Positions 45,935 to 54,885 of a DNA stretch of 64,000 bases are shown here, piece by piece; the stretch's first letter is position 1, and each line of letters begins with the position of its first letter. Location: contig NZ_QEWP01000004.1 of assembly GCF_003121985.1 (NCBI RefSeq), positions 248,001-312,000 of the forward strand, in the 5' to 3' direction. The stretch comes from Marinilabilia rubra (GTDB taxonomy: Bacteria; Bacteroidota; Bacteroidia; Bacteroidales; Marinilabiliaceae). Both the position numbers and the translations under genes were made by a program. The notes below the pieces were generated by a model. The model searched no databases and was not told the DNA's origin. It saw only the letters and a program-made list of their open reading frames with translations.

Positions 45935-47095
45935 TCATGATTTTTTGCATTTCCCGGTAATCAATATGGGATTATCTCCTTCTGATATTTTGTCGTTCAG
46001 CTGTTGCAGTTTACTTTTTTGGGCCTCGTCAATATCACTATCTTCAATATTTTTTTCCAGTATGTCTTTAAAGTATGTTGCCTGATAGTTAATTAACAAT
46101 TGTTCAGCACTTTGAAAATTAAAAGAGGAACCAAACTCCAACCCCAATTCATCATACAGAAGAGAACTTATCTTAAAAATATCATGATTATCCTGGTCGT
46201 AAAGATATTTCTCATCAAGAGTCGTTCGTAAGATTGCTGACTTCTCGGATACCTCAGATTCATACACACTTTTACTTAAGAAAATTTCATTCCCAATTTG
46301 CCCCATCAAACCTACATGATACCCCTTTGTCTTATTACCTGTCTTTACCGGGTCTTCAAGCTGCATAGCCAGCAAAGTTTTTTTATCGCGTCCGTTAATT
46401 TTAAAAATTGTATCCCCCTCAAAAGGTTGATAAAAAATAGAATTATCATTTGACCTTTTAAAAACGGAGCTACTACCGGCCCATACTCCCGGATGAGTTA
46501 AAGGCTTCTTTTTTTCACCTTCAGTGATACGTCCGCTGGTTGAGACGTAAAAGTAGAGATTTTCGTAATTGGCATACCCACCACGTAAAACGGCCAGAAG
46601 TGTGTCATTAACTGTGACAATACCGGACATGCCACCTTTATCTTCAATTGGAATATTCTTTTCAAATTGTGCCTCAGCCAGGTTGTACCGACTTATATAA
46701 TTCCCCCCCACGTCGTGAAAATGTAAAAACTTCTCATCCTCATCTACATCCCAGGCATCAATATAGTTAAATTCATTGGGCCCTTTGCCTTTCTGAGAAA
46801 TTATACTGATAAACTTACCCGTACCTGAGAAAAGTAAAATTTTTTCTCTTTCAAAGGCAATTATATATTTTTCGCCTACATGGCCGTGAAAATAACTAAT
46901 TAGACATTGCTCATTGGTCTCCAATGGAACAATTTTTATGTCAGAAATAAGATTCTCCAGTACAAGCGCTGTGTCCTTGAAATTGTTATTTTCGTTTATG
47001 ATAAGTGCTTCATCTGAGACTTTTGGTTGATCCTTGCAACTAAATAGCAAAATCAGAATGGTAAGTGAAATGATGGAAAAAACGGTGGTTTTCAT
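45935..47095 (-). CDS. 6-bladed beta-propeller lipoprotein
   Basis: A 386-residue lipoprotein (signal peptide ending LFSC, Cys20). The body is the Bacteroidota 6-bladed propeller family: SDIKIVPLETNEQCLIS, KILLFSGTGKFISIISQKGK, GPNEFNYIDAWDVDEDEKFL and IFYQPFEGDTIFKINGRD. The function is unknown; such proteins are abundant in gut and marine Bacteroidota. It is on the same strand as the GH105-type gene with a 386-bp gap, so cotranscription is uncertain. Confidence 0.82.
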   Translation of the reverse strand: MKTTVFSIISLTILILLFSCKDQPKVSDEALIINENNNFKDTALVLENLISDIKIVPLETNEQCLISYFHGHVGEKYIIAFEREKILLFSGTGKFISIISQKGKGPNEFNYIDAWDVDEDEKFLHFHDVGGNYISRYNLAEAQFEKNIPIEDKGGMSGIVTVNDTLLAVLRGGYANYENLYFYVSTSGRITEGEKKKPLTHPGVWAGSSSVFKRSNDNSIFYQPFEGDTIFKINGRDKKTLLAMQLEDPVKTGNKTKGYHVGLMGQIGNEIFLSKSVYESEVSEKSAILRTTLDEKYLYDQDNHDIFKISSLLYDELGLEFGSSFNFQSAEQLLINYQATYFKDILEKNIEDSDIDEAQKSKLQQLNDKISEGDNPILITGKCKKS

Positions 47096-47526
47096 AAATT
47101 GAGTTTTTGATTAAATAATTTCTGTATAATGTTTACTCATTTAAAGTATTACTTAGTATGTCATTTTGGTGATCCACAAAAACCTCACAAACCAGGCACA
47201 TTATTCATTTCCCGATATCTTTAATTCTTTTTGCACCTATGTCATTTATATAGCCCTGCAGATAATTATGTTTTATTTATTGTTTTACAAATATTGCATA
47301 AACTTAATAATTTCTAAGATTACTCCCCTTTTTTTTGTCCTTTTTTTATATCACCCCTCTTACTTAATTACAATTCATTACATCAAATTTAAGACACTTT
47401 CTCAGATCTGCATTGATTAGATCTGATGAACACAAACGGTCTTCAGGATGCTGAACAATTATTGAACGCAATGGATGGTTATGAATAAAACCATTTGCCC
47501 GTTTTGATGTTTTCCCTTAAAAAAAA
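47096..47526. other. AT-rich intergenic region, no gene supported
   Basis: It lies between divergent genes and is very AT-rich. An 84-codon frame (47166-47420) is Ile/Tyr/Phe-rich, as expected from AT-rich noncoding DNA, and is not called. No hairpin or clear promoter pair is seen. Confidence 0.45.
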
Positions 47527-48579
47527 TTGAAAATATTAATTGTAGGGCAAGGTCTCGCCGGTACGATACTGGCCTTTAAACTCCTTCGAAAGGGTTACTC
47601 CATCAAAGTTGTTGATGATAACAATCAGCAAAAGGCTTCACTGAAAGCAGGTGGAATGATTAATCCGGTTGTTTTCAGAAGATTGACCAAATCATGGATG
47701 ATCGATGAATTGTATCCCGAATTTCTGCAAACCACTCATGAATTAGAAAAGTTTTTAGGTCAACAATTCTTCTACCCAACCCCGATACAAAGGATTTTAG
47801 GTGCCGGGGAAGATCTATTTTGGCGCAAGAAATTTATAGAGAACCAACTTGAGAAGTATATCGATCCTCAGGTATCTTACCATCCCATTTCGCCCTACAT
47901 AAAAACCCCCAATGGATATGGAACGGTGCATAAAGGGGGCTGGTATGATATACAATCTTTAATTTCAGGTTTCAGGCAATATCTGAAAACCAATGGATTG
48001 CTCCTTCAGAAAAAGATTGATATCAACAAAGATCTAAAGACAGAAGGCAACGAAGTCCGCTTCAATAATAAGTCCTATCAAAAAGCCATTCTGTGCCAGG
48101 GAAGTTTTACCGATGATCAACAGTTATTTAACCAGGTAAAATATAAACATACCAAAGGTGAAATACTAACCATCAAATGTCCGGTTTACAGCCACAAAGA
48201 AATCATTACAAAGAATCTCTTTATCCTGCCCACCAATAATCAAACCTATAAAACAGGGTCAACTTATGCCTGGGATTACGCCGATACAAATACCACTTGC
48301 CAGGCGAAAAATGAAATCATAAAGAAACTTGAAAAGATTAGTCACTTTCCCTATTCCATTATTAATCAGGAAGCCGGCATCCGGCCTACCACACATGACA
48401 GGCGACCGGTAATTGGATTTCTCAACAACCAGCCCACCATTGGGATTTTGAACGGGCTTGGCTCTAAAGGCTTGCTCTTGGCCCCCTGGTCAGCCAACCA
48501 GTTGATACAAAAAATGGAAAACACCAACTTTCAGATCCACCCTGAGGTTGATGTAGAAAGATATTACAAAAGGGAATAG
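47527..48579 (+). CDS. FAD-dependent oxidoreductase (DAO type), TTG start
   Basis: A 350-residue protein with the N-terminal dinucleotide fold GQGLAGTILAFKLLRKGYSI (glycines of GxGxxG at 7-12), an acidic strand end VVDDN, and the C-terminal DAO-family FAD segment GIRPTTHDRRPVIGFL with GLGSKGLLLAPWSA. It should oxidise an amine or amino acid, or act as in MnmC-like C-terminal domains; the substrate is unknown. No ATG precedes the glycine loop, and the TTG at 47527 gives the correct N-terminus. AT-rich codon use matches its left-hand neighbours. Confidence 0.85.
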   Translation: MKILIVGQGLAGTILAFKLLRKGYSIKVVDDNNQQKASLKAGGMINPVVFRRLTKSWMIDELYPEFLQTTHELEKFLGQQFFYPTPIQRILGAGEDLFWRKKFIENQLEKYIDPQVSYHPISPYIKTPNGYGTVHKGGWYDIQSLISGFRQYLKTNGLLLQKKIDINKDLKTEGNEVRFNNKSYQKAILCQGSFTDDQQLFNQVKYKHTKGEILTIKCPVYSHKEIITKNLFILPTNNQTYKTGSTYAWDYADTNTTCQAKNEIIKKLEKISHFPYSIINQEAGIRPTTHDRRPVIGFLNNQPTIGILNGLGSKGLLLAPWSANQLIQKMENTNFQIHPEVDVERYYKRE

Positions 48580-48729
48580 GTGTTCCGGAATTTGGATAGA
48601 AGTGAGGAATTAGGGCAACTTCAAGCGTATTAATCTTCAATGGTCGTTGAAACGACGAAGGCTCTGCTGTTCTGTCTACAAAGATACTTCACCAGGCGGG
48701 GTAAAAATACTTTTCAGAGCAAGAGTCAC

Positions 48730-51700
48730 TTAAGGACTTGTTCTTTTTTCGGAACGTTTCAGCTTGAAGGTACAAGCGGTTCCTTGTCCCAGCTCGCTTT
48801 CTACAAAAAACTTACCACCGTTTATTTCAACAAACTCACGACATAAAATCAATCCCAGCCCGGTTCCTTTCTCCCCGGCAGTGCCCGTGGATTTAATTTT
48901 GGCATCAATTTTAAATAGTTTACTCAAATTCTCTTCTGAAATTCCAACTCCCGTATCTTTTACTTTTACACACACCCAATCTTTTTGAGCCGCAGAATGG
49001 ATACAAATAGCATCCCCTTGTGAACAATATTTTATCGCATTATTTACAAGATTACGAAGGATCGTATGCACCATTTCCCTGTCGGCAAACACTTTAATCA
49101 ACTCATTTTCGGATGTTTCAGTCAAATCTATTCCTTTTACTTTTGCCAAAGGCTTATAAATAAGAACAACTTCGTGAATCATGAGGGTAAGGTCAAAAAT
49201 CACTGGTTCAAACTTAATTCGATTGCTTTGCGCCCGGCTCCATGTAAGCAAATTTTCCAGCAAATGAAAGATCCCTTTTACGGAATCATCAATTTTCTCT
49301 ATCCCTTGTTCTTTTTCATCTTCATCCAGCATGGAATAATGATTATGCATAACTTCCGTAATGGACATCAGGCTTGCGAAAGGATTTTTCAGGTCATGTG
49401 CAATGATGGAAAAGAATTTATCCTTAGTGGCATTAAGTTCACGAAGCTCTTTCTCAGATTGCGCCAACTTAGCATTGGCTTCGGTTATTTGGACATTCCG
49501 GGTGCGCAGTAGCTTATTGGTCTTTGCTTTAAGCAAATACCGGTAAATAAAAAAAGCAATAGATATGATTAAAATAAACTCCAATAAATAAAACCACCAG
49601 CGCTGCCAGAATGGAGGCTCAATAATCAGAGTAAGTGGTTTTGAAGGCATGCTCCAGGTGTTTTTGTCCAAGCTCGCCCGGGCCTGGAATGAATAATTCC
49701 CGGGCTTCATATTGGCGTATGTCACATAATTTCGGTTTCCTGAATCATGCCACTTATCATCAAGATTTTCCATCCTGTAAGAATAATACATCCTTTGCGC
49801 ATTGATGTTACCGGGAACAACAAATTCGAATGAAAAGAACCGGTATTGGTAGCTTAAGATAAGTGTATCTAAATATGAAACACTCTTATTTACAAGAAAA
49901 TAATCGTTTTCTTTTGAATCATTCCCGGCCCGCTGCTCCTGATAGTTATCTGCCACCCTTACTTCTTTTCCCAGAATTTCCATACCTGTGAGTAACACCT
50001 TTTTCGGTATAACAATTTTTGGCAATTGCTCCGGATCAATAACATTTAGTCCGTAAACCCCGCCGAAATAGAGCTTGCCACTCTTCCCTCTGTGAAATGC
50101 TCCTCCGTTAAACTCGTTGCTTTGCAAGCCATCGGTTACATCATAAGATACGGCACTATGGGAATAAGGATTGAAACAACAAATTCCTGCATTGGTGCTT
50201 AACCATAAATTGCCCGTCTGATCGGGTACAACACTATAAATAACTTCATTGGGCAATCCTTCTGCAAGTCCAAATCGGGTAAATAACTGCTTATGGGGAT
50301 CAAAACGATTGAGCCCGTTGTTTGTTCCTATCCAAAACAATCCGGTTTTTGGGTCCTCATAGATATCAAAAACGATATCATCGGAAAGGCTCCTGGAGTT
50401 CTCAGGATCGGATCTATAGGATTTAAATAGTCCGGTTTGGTAATTCATTACATTTAATCCGCCGCCATATGTCCCAATCCACAGGTTATCGTCTGAATCC
50501 TGAATTATGGAAGCATAGATAAAATTATGCGACAGTGTAGCCGGATCATCCGGACTATGCAAATAACGTTGAAAAATCTCTTTTTCAGGATCAAACCTGT
50601 TTAACCCATTCCGGGTTCCTACCCATAATACACCATATCGATCCTCAAAAATTTCGCGTACTGAATTATCACTGATCGATTGGGCATCACCATTCTTATT
50701 CTGATAATGGACAAAGCCTTGTTTTTCGGGCAGAAAAAGATTCAACCCGCCTCCATCGGTACCAATCCATATTCTGCCTTGTGAATCCTCAAAAATATCC
50801 CTGACAGAAGAGACAGCCAATGAATTGGGTTTTCCTGCCTGGTGGTCATAGAAAATATATTCCTCACCGGAAGGGATATAACGGGTAATTCCCTTGTTAT
50901 CGGATCCAAGCCAGATTTCTCCACCCTGGGTTTCGAAGATAGTCCAGATGAAATTACTGGAAATGCTTTTATCATCTCCCGGTCTGTGCCTGTAAAGGCT
51001 GAATTTATTGGCCCTGGGATCGTAAATACTAATGCCTGCACCAAAGGTCCCCACCCATATAAGGCCGGAATTATCCTCGTAAATGCAGTTGACCGAATTT
51101 TCACTCAGACTGAACCGATTGACGGGATCGTTTTTAAGATGCCTGATTAATCTCCCCCCGGCATCTAATTGATAAACACCATCACCATGTGTTCCATACC
51201 AGATATTGCCATTCTTCCCCTGAATAAAGGGTTTGGACTGGTGTATGGATAAACTATGTGTTACATCCACGGTCCGGACCACGGAAGAAAGTTCATTTAA
51301 GTGCGTATTAAAGCGAAATAAACCCGTGTCTGTGCTCACCCATATACTGGAATTAATAGAAGAATGATACAGATCTTCAACCTGGTTAAAAGAAAAATTG
51401 AATTCAATTTTTCTCCAACGATTTGGCTGATTACTATTGGCATAACCACTCAATTCAAAAAGGCCAATATCTGAACCAACCCATATTTTTTTCTTATTCC
51501 CAACAATTGAATACACTGCTAATTCCTTCACAAGAGAAATCACAGGGCCATGTTCATTTAGTTTTGAGGAAGCCTTAGGCGTATAAACATATAATCCTCT
51601 GTCAGTTCCAATCCATATGTTTGACCGGTAATCTTCAAAAAGAGCATATACTCGGGAAGCAAGCTGGTCACCTCTTTTCACATATACACTTTGAGATACC

Positions 51701-52185
51701 AAAGAAACCGGATTAATCTTTACTAATCCACGCATGGTGCCTGCCCAAACTGCCTCCTGCGAATCGACCAACATTGAAGTTATTGTATCATTGGTAAGAT
51801 GTTGTCCTTCCTGATTGGATGAGTGGTAAGTGAGAAAACTCTCCTTGTGCGGATCAAATAGAGATAAACCTCCGCGGCTTCCAAACCACAGGCGCCCCTT
51901 ATTGTCTTCTTCAATAAATTCTATCCACTTATGAGCAATGCTGTTCTGCTCATCCACCTCGGGTCTGAAAATTCTGAAATTATTTCCGTCATACCGGTTT
52001 AATCCATCTTCCGTACCAAACCACATATATCCTAAACGGTCCTGATATATGGTATAAACGGAAGAAAGTGAAAGCCCGTCGTTAATGGTTAAACGTCTGA
52101 ACCGGACATCTGAATGCTGCGAAAAAACACTTGCAGAGCAGGCAATCAGTAGAATTGAGATTATATTACAAATCCGGCGTTTCAT
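48730..52185 (-). CDS. Propeller/Y_Y_Y sensor histidine kinase without output domain
   Basis: A 1151-residue membrane sensor kinase. It begins with a signal peptide (1-22). Residues ~25-690 hold about a dozen Reg_prop repeats (e.g. LGYMWFGTEDGLNRYDG, GLIWVGTFGAGISIYDP, DNLWIGTYGGGLNVMNY). Then come a Y_Y_Y domain (~790-850), one membrane helix (~860-880), a short coiled coil, HisKA with the phospho-His in IIAHDLKNPF (His930) and HATPase (N box NLVNNAIKYCSQ, G1 VKDTGVGISEENL, G2 GTGLGLILCREF). Many Bacteroidota relatives continue into receiver and AraC domains (HTCS); this one stops after the kinase, so a separate response regulator is needed and none is in the window. Confidence 0.92.
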   Translation of the reverse strand: MKRRICNIISILLIACSASVFSQHSDVRFRRLTINDGLSLSSVYTIYQDRLGYMWFGTEDGLNRYDGNNFRIFRPEVDEQNSIAHKWIEFIEEDNKGRLWFGSRGGLSLFDPHKESFLTYHSSNQEGQHLTNDTITSMLVDSQEAVWAGTMRGLVKINPVSLVSQSVYVKRGDQLASRVYALFEDYRSNIWIGTDRGLYVYTPKASSKLNEHGPVISLVKELAVYSIVGNKKKIWVGSDIGLFELSGYANSNQPNRWRKIEFNFSFNQVEDLYHSSINSSIWVSTDTGLFRFNTHLNELSSVVRTVDVTHSLSIHQSKPFIQGKNGNIWYGTHGDGVYQLDAGGRLIRHLKNDPVNRFSLSENSVNCIYEDNSGLIWVGTFGAGISIYDPRANKFSLYRHRPGDDKSISSNFIWTIFETQGGEIWLGSDNKGITRYIPSGEEYIFYDHQAGKPNSLAVSSVRDIFEDSQGRIWIGTDGGGLNLFLPEKQGFVHYQNKNGDAQSISDNSVREIFEDRYGVLWVGTRNGLNRFDPEKEIFQRYLHSPDDPATLSHNFIYASIIQDSDDNLWIGTYGGGLNVMNYQTGLFKSYRSDPENSRSLSDDIVFDIYEDPKTGLFWIGTNNGLNRFDPHKQLFTRFGLAEGLPNEVIYSVVPDQTGNLWLSTNAGICCFNPYSHSAVSYDVTDGLQSNEFNGGAFHRGKSGKLYFGGVYGLNVIDPEQLPKIVIPKKVLLTGMEILGKEVRVADNYQEQRAGNDSKENDYFLVNKSVSYLDTLILSYQYRFFSFEFVVPGNINAQRMYYSYRMENLDDKWHDSGNRNYVTYANMKPGNYSFQARASLDKNTWSMPSKPLTLIIEPPFWQRWWFYLLEFILIISIAFFIYRYLLKAKTNKLLRTRNVQITEANAKLAQSEKELRELNATKDKFFSIIAHDLKNPFASLMSITEVMHNHYSMLDEDEKEQGIEKIDDSVKGIFHLLENLLTWSRAQSNRIKFEPVIFDLTLMIHEVVLIYKPLAKVKGIDLTETSENELIKVFADREMVHTILRNLVNNAIKYCSQGDAICIHSAAQKDWVCVKVKDTGVGISEENLSKLFKIDAKIKSTGTAGEKGTGLGLILCREFVEINGGKFFVESELGQGTACTFKLKRSEKRTSP

Positions 52186-52417
52186 GCTTTAATTTCAATG
52201 AGAACAACATCAATTCATTTAAGAAATTGGACTGATGCCCGCATGGCCGGCAGGCATTAAAACCTCATGATTAAGTGTATACATGTTTATTTCCGTAAAT
52301 GCCGGGACAAGTTGTGCCAATCCTTGTCATGCCTGTTTCATTTAATATAAAGTTGCCCCTGTTAAAGTTTGATAAGAATACCTCAATCTTAACCTGCAAT
52401 TGTTTAACCGATAATTA

Positions 52418-52603
52418 GTGTCGGTCCATAAAGTACCATTTGCGTCGTTACGCTTGCTCCCAAAATACTCATTTACCCAAGTAAACTCCGCTTTTGGGGG
52501 CTTCGCAAGCCCCCGAAGAAAAATCGGGGCGGGCATTGCAATTGGCACATTCTGATCAGACACATGACTAAAAACATACTTTACCTCCCTTATAGACAGA
52601 CTC
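52418..52603 (-). mobile_element. MITE copy B (186 bp), TSD TAATTA
   Basis: Ends GTGTCGGTCCATAAAG and (reverse complement of the right end) GAGTCTGTCTATAAGG match at 12 of 16 positions. Perfect duplications TAATTA flank it (52412-52417 and 52604-52609). It is inverted relative to copy A and carries about 60 bp extra in the centre, with a hairpin GGGGGCTTCGCAAGCCCCC. Copy A looks like an internal-deletion derivative or a shorter variant. Apart from it, the 52186-53022 gap contains no gene. Confidence 0.88.
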
Positions 52604-53022
52604 TAATTAATTCCCGAAAACCAATTAAACCTGGTGAATAAACATTTAAAAAATGAATCCAGACCGTGCTTTCAAAACTTTTTGAAGACACCCATATTTT
52701 CGCCTCAATGATTCGCGTTAATCTTGTTTCAAACTTCTCTACCCATCCCCATGTAATATGCAAGATAAAACTTAATCTACCGGTTGGTGAAATATTTTTT
52801 CAGAATTCCTAGTTTCAGCATCTGGTTTTTGCCCTCATTCATTCCACCGTGTCACCATCACCCCCTTTCTGCCTCTTCCTTAAAGATGAAAGCTATGATG
52901 AAAAACTCACCTCCCCTACAAACCTTAAATGATTCAAAAAAAATCTATTTCGGACAACTTTGTCTTGTTTTTATCATTTATTGTTCTTTACTTTGTATTC
53001 ATAGATTAAAAGGAATAAAAAT

Positions 53023-53169
53023 ATGGGACAAAACGATCAGAACATTGCTCAGGGTTATACTTACGTCGGAAATGTATCGGATCACCAGTGCGGCTGTGGT
53101 GGAAACTGTGGCTGCAAAAGTGGTGATACTCCTGAATGCAGTTGCGGCGGTGAGTGTGACTGCAAGTAA
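53023..53169 (+). CDS. 48-residue cysteine-rich metallothionein-like protein
   Basis: An ATG with upstream AAAAGGAATAAAA encodes 48 residues ending in TAA. After a polar N-terminus containing YTYVGNVSDH, eight cysteines form two similar clusters: CGCGGNCGC (~23-31) and CSCGGECDC (~39-47). A Lys/Gly/Pro linker separates them, and one His sits just before the first. The pattern CxCGGxCxC twice is that of a small metal-thiolate protein. A near-consensus promoter lies upstream (TTG 52965-52967, TACTTTG 52989-52995) and a strong terminator follows. Function is inferred from composition only. It faces the efflux operon convergently. Confidence 0.75.
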   Translation: MGQNDQNIAQGYTYVGNVSDHQCGCGGNCGCKSGDTPECSCGGECDCK

Positions 53170-53250
53170 GGCCATTTACATTAAAGATGCGTAACTGGCT
53201 CAACCGCTTTTTTCTTTGGGTTTTTGAAGGAAGTGAAGTTGCCTGAAGAG

Positions 53251-53282
53251 AAACCCCGGCAGGAAATGTTCTGCCGGGGTTT
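53251..53282. terminator. Terminator after the metallothionein-like gene
   Basis: The perfect 12-bp stem AAACCCCGGCAG/CTGCCGGGGTTT with an 8-nt loop is followed by GCTTTTTGG. It lies 81 bp past the small gene's stop. Confidence 0.9.
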
Positions 53283-53483
53283 GCTTTTTGGCCTCCTAAA
53301 TCCCCCAAGGGGGACTTATTCTGCCATACCATCCTAAATCAGACTTTTCAGTCGTATTTCAATACTCCGTAGGCTTTTTCAATAAATTGGTAATTAACTT
53401 TTTACAATTGTGCTATCATTTAGCACTATGCCTATCCAACCATTCCACCTTCCTACCATCTCACCATTCTTCCATTTCACCCT

Positions 53484-54794
53484 CTATTCATACTCTTCCA
53501 CAATCCCTCCGGTAATTCTTACCAGACTGGTATGCGTGTCAATAAGGTTCAGAACAGAGCGATAGTAATTGATGGAAGTCTGCAAGTAGCTCAATTGCAC
53601 ATCTCGATAATTGAATGAGTTGATGGCTCCGGCCCTGAACTTTTCTTCAGAGAGTTGCATATTTACGCGGGCCGTTTCCCGGTTTTCACGGCCCACTTCA
53701 ACCAATTCGCGGCGAACACGGTACTGATCAAATAAATTGAACAATTGGTTTTTCAAACGGTGCTTCATTTCCTCAAGATTGGTTTGGCCAATGGCCTCTT
53801 CCATTCTTGCAATCTGAACATTCCGATTGATGCGGTCTCCGTCAAAAAGGGTAAAACTGAGCGAGAAATTCACAAAATACGAGAAGTAACCATCCGAAAA
53901 ACCGGGTGCGTCTGAAGCGGAATTAAGTGATTCGGGCATCATGTTATGGCCTGCACCTGCATTTGCATTAAGAGATGGAAAACGCGAGCGTTGTTGAAGA
54001 ACGCGCTGTTGCTCGAGCAAAGCCAGATTCATATACTGATTTTGTATGCTTTGGTTGCTGCTTTCTATCTTGCTCAGCAACTCATCCAGGTTGTAATCTC
54101 TGGCTTCAAACGAAAGCTTGCCCGATAACTCCAATGCTTCCCCTTCATCCTTACCTATAAGGTATTTCAATTCACGAAGAGTACTCAAAACGTTCACCTC
54201 CTGCTCGAGATAAGCTGTTTTATCCGTCAAATAAGCTGTACGTGCCTGAAGAGCTTCGTAACTGGTGGCTGCACCAAGATCCACGCGATCCTCCATGTAT
54301 TGTAACCGGTCTTCTGAAAGTTGCATAACCTCCTGAAGAAGGGTCAATTGCTCTTCGGCAAAAAGGGCCCGATAATAAGCCATCACCACCGCCTGAATGG
54401 TGTTTTCAACAAGTAACGCCAGATTTCCACCGGATAGTTCCTCCATAGTTTCGAGACGATCCTTGCGGATATGAGCAGAAAAACCGTTGAAAAGCATCCA
54501 GTTTAACCGTACACCATTCTGAAGGCTTCCGGTTTGATTGTCGTTGTCATAACGGTCATTGAAATTATTGCTCAGACTGCTCTCCCAGCTTAAAGTCGGA
54601 AACATTCCGGCATTTCCAAGGGTGTTGTTCAGCTCTGCTATTTCAAGGTCGGCTTCACTGATGCGGATATCGTAATTGTTTTCAAGGGCTTCAACAATGA
54701 GTTGATCCAGAGAGTAGTTACCATCATCGTTTTGTCCCATTACGGGCCATATTGAAACAACAGTAAATATCAGATATGTAATGATTTGTTTCAT
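53484..54794 (-). CDS. TolC-family outer-membrane efflux protein
   Basis: A 436-residue protein with a signal peptide (MKQIITYLIFTVVSIWPVMG). It has two TolC repeats of long coiled-coil helices: LDQLIVEALENNYDIRISEA opens the first repeat, and SFTLFDGDRINRNVQIARM with SEEKFRAGAINSFNYRDVQL belongs to the second. It forms the outer-membrane exit duct of the RND pump encoded upstream. I placed the start at 54794, where the signal peptide begins; the longer frame to 54914 would overlap the pump gene's end. It is last in the operon. Confidence 0.92.
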   Translation of the reverse strand: MKQIITYLIFTVVSIWPVMGQNDDGNYSLDQLIVEALENNYDIRISEADLEIAELNNTLGNAGMFPTLSWESSLSNNFNDRYDNDNQTGSLQNGVRLNWMLFNGFSAHIRKDRLETMEELSGGNLALLVENTIQAVVMAYYRALFAEEQLTLLQEVMQLSEDRLQYMEDRVDLGAATSYEALQARTAYLTDKTAYLEQEVNVLSTLRELKYLIGKDEGEALELSGKLSFEARDYNLDELLSKIESSNQSIQNQYMNLALLEQQRVLQQRSRFPSLNANAGAGHNMMPESLNSASDAPGFSDGYFSYFVNFSLSFTLFDGDRINRNVQIARMEEAIGQTNLEEMKHRLKNQLFNLFDQYRVRRELVEVGRENRETARVNMQLSEEKFRAGAINSFNYRDVQLSYLQTSINYYRSVLNLIDTHTSLVRITGGIVEEYE

Positions 54795-54885
54795 TTTAAA
54801 ACAACTTCTTAGATATTTTCCAACGTAAAAGGAGAGGCGAATTCTTTGCCATTTATCAGGCAAAGAATCCACCTTAATAATCTCA

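Noticed and set aside
47166-47420. 84-codon open frame in the AT-rich gap
   Set aside because: Composition is dominated by Ile, Tyr, Phe and Leu as expected from AT-rich noncoding DNA, with no start signal or domain.
52784-53194. 136-codon plus-strand open frame covering the metallothionein-like gene
   Set aside because: The residues are unpatterned, while the shorter 48-codon frame inside it has a clear double cysteine cluster, ribosome site and terminator.
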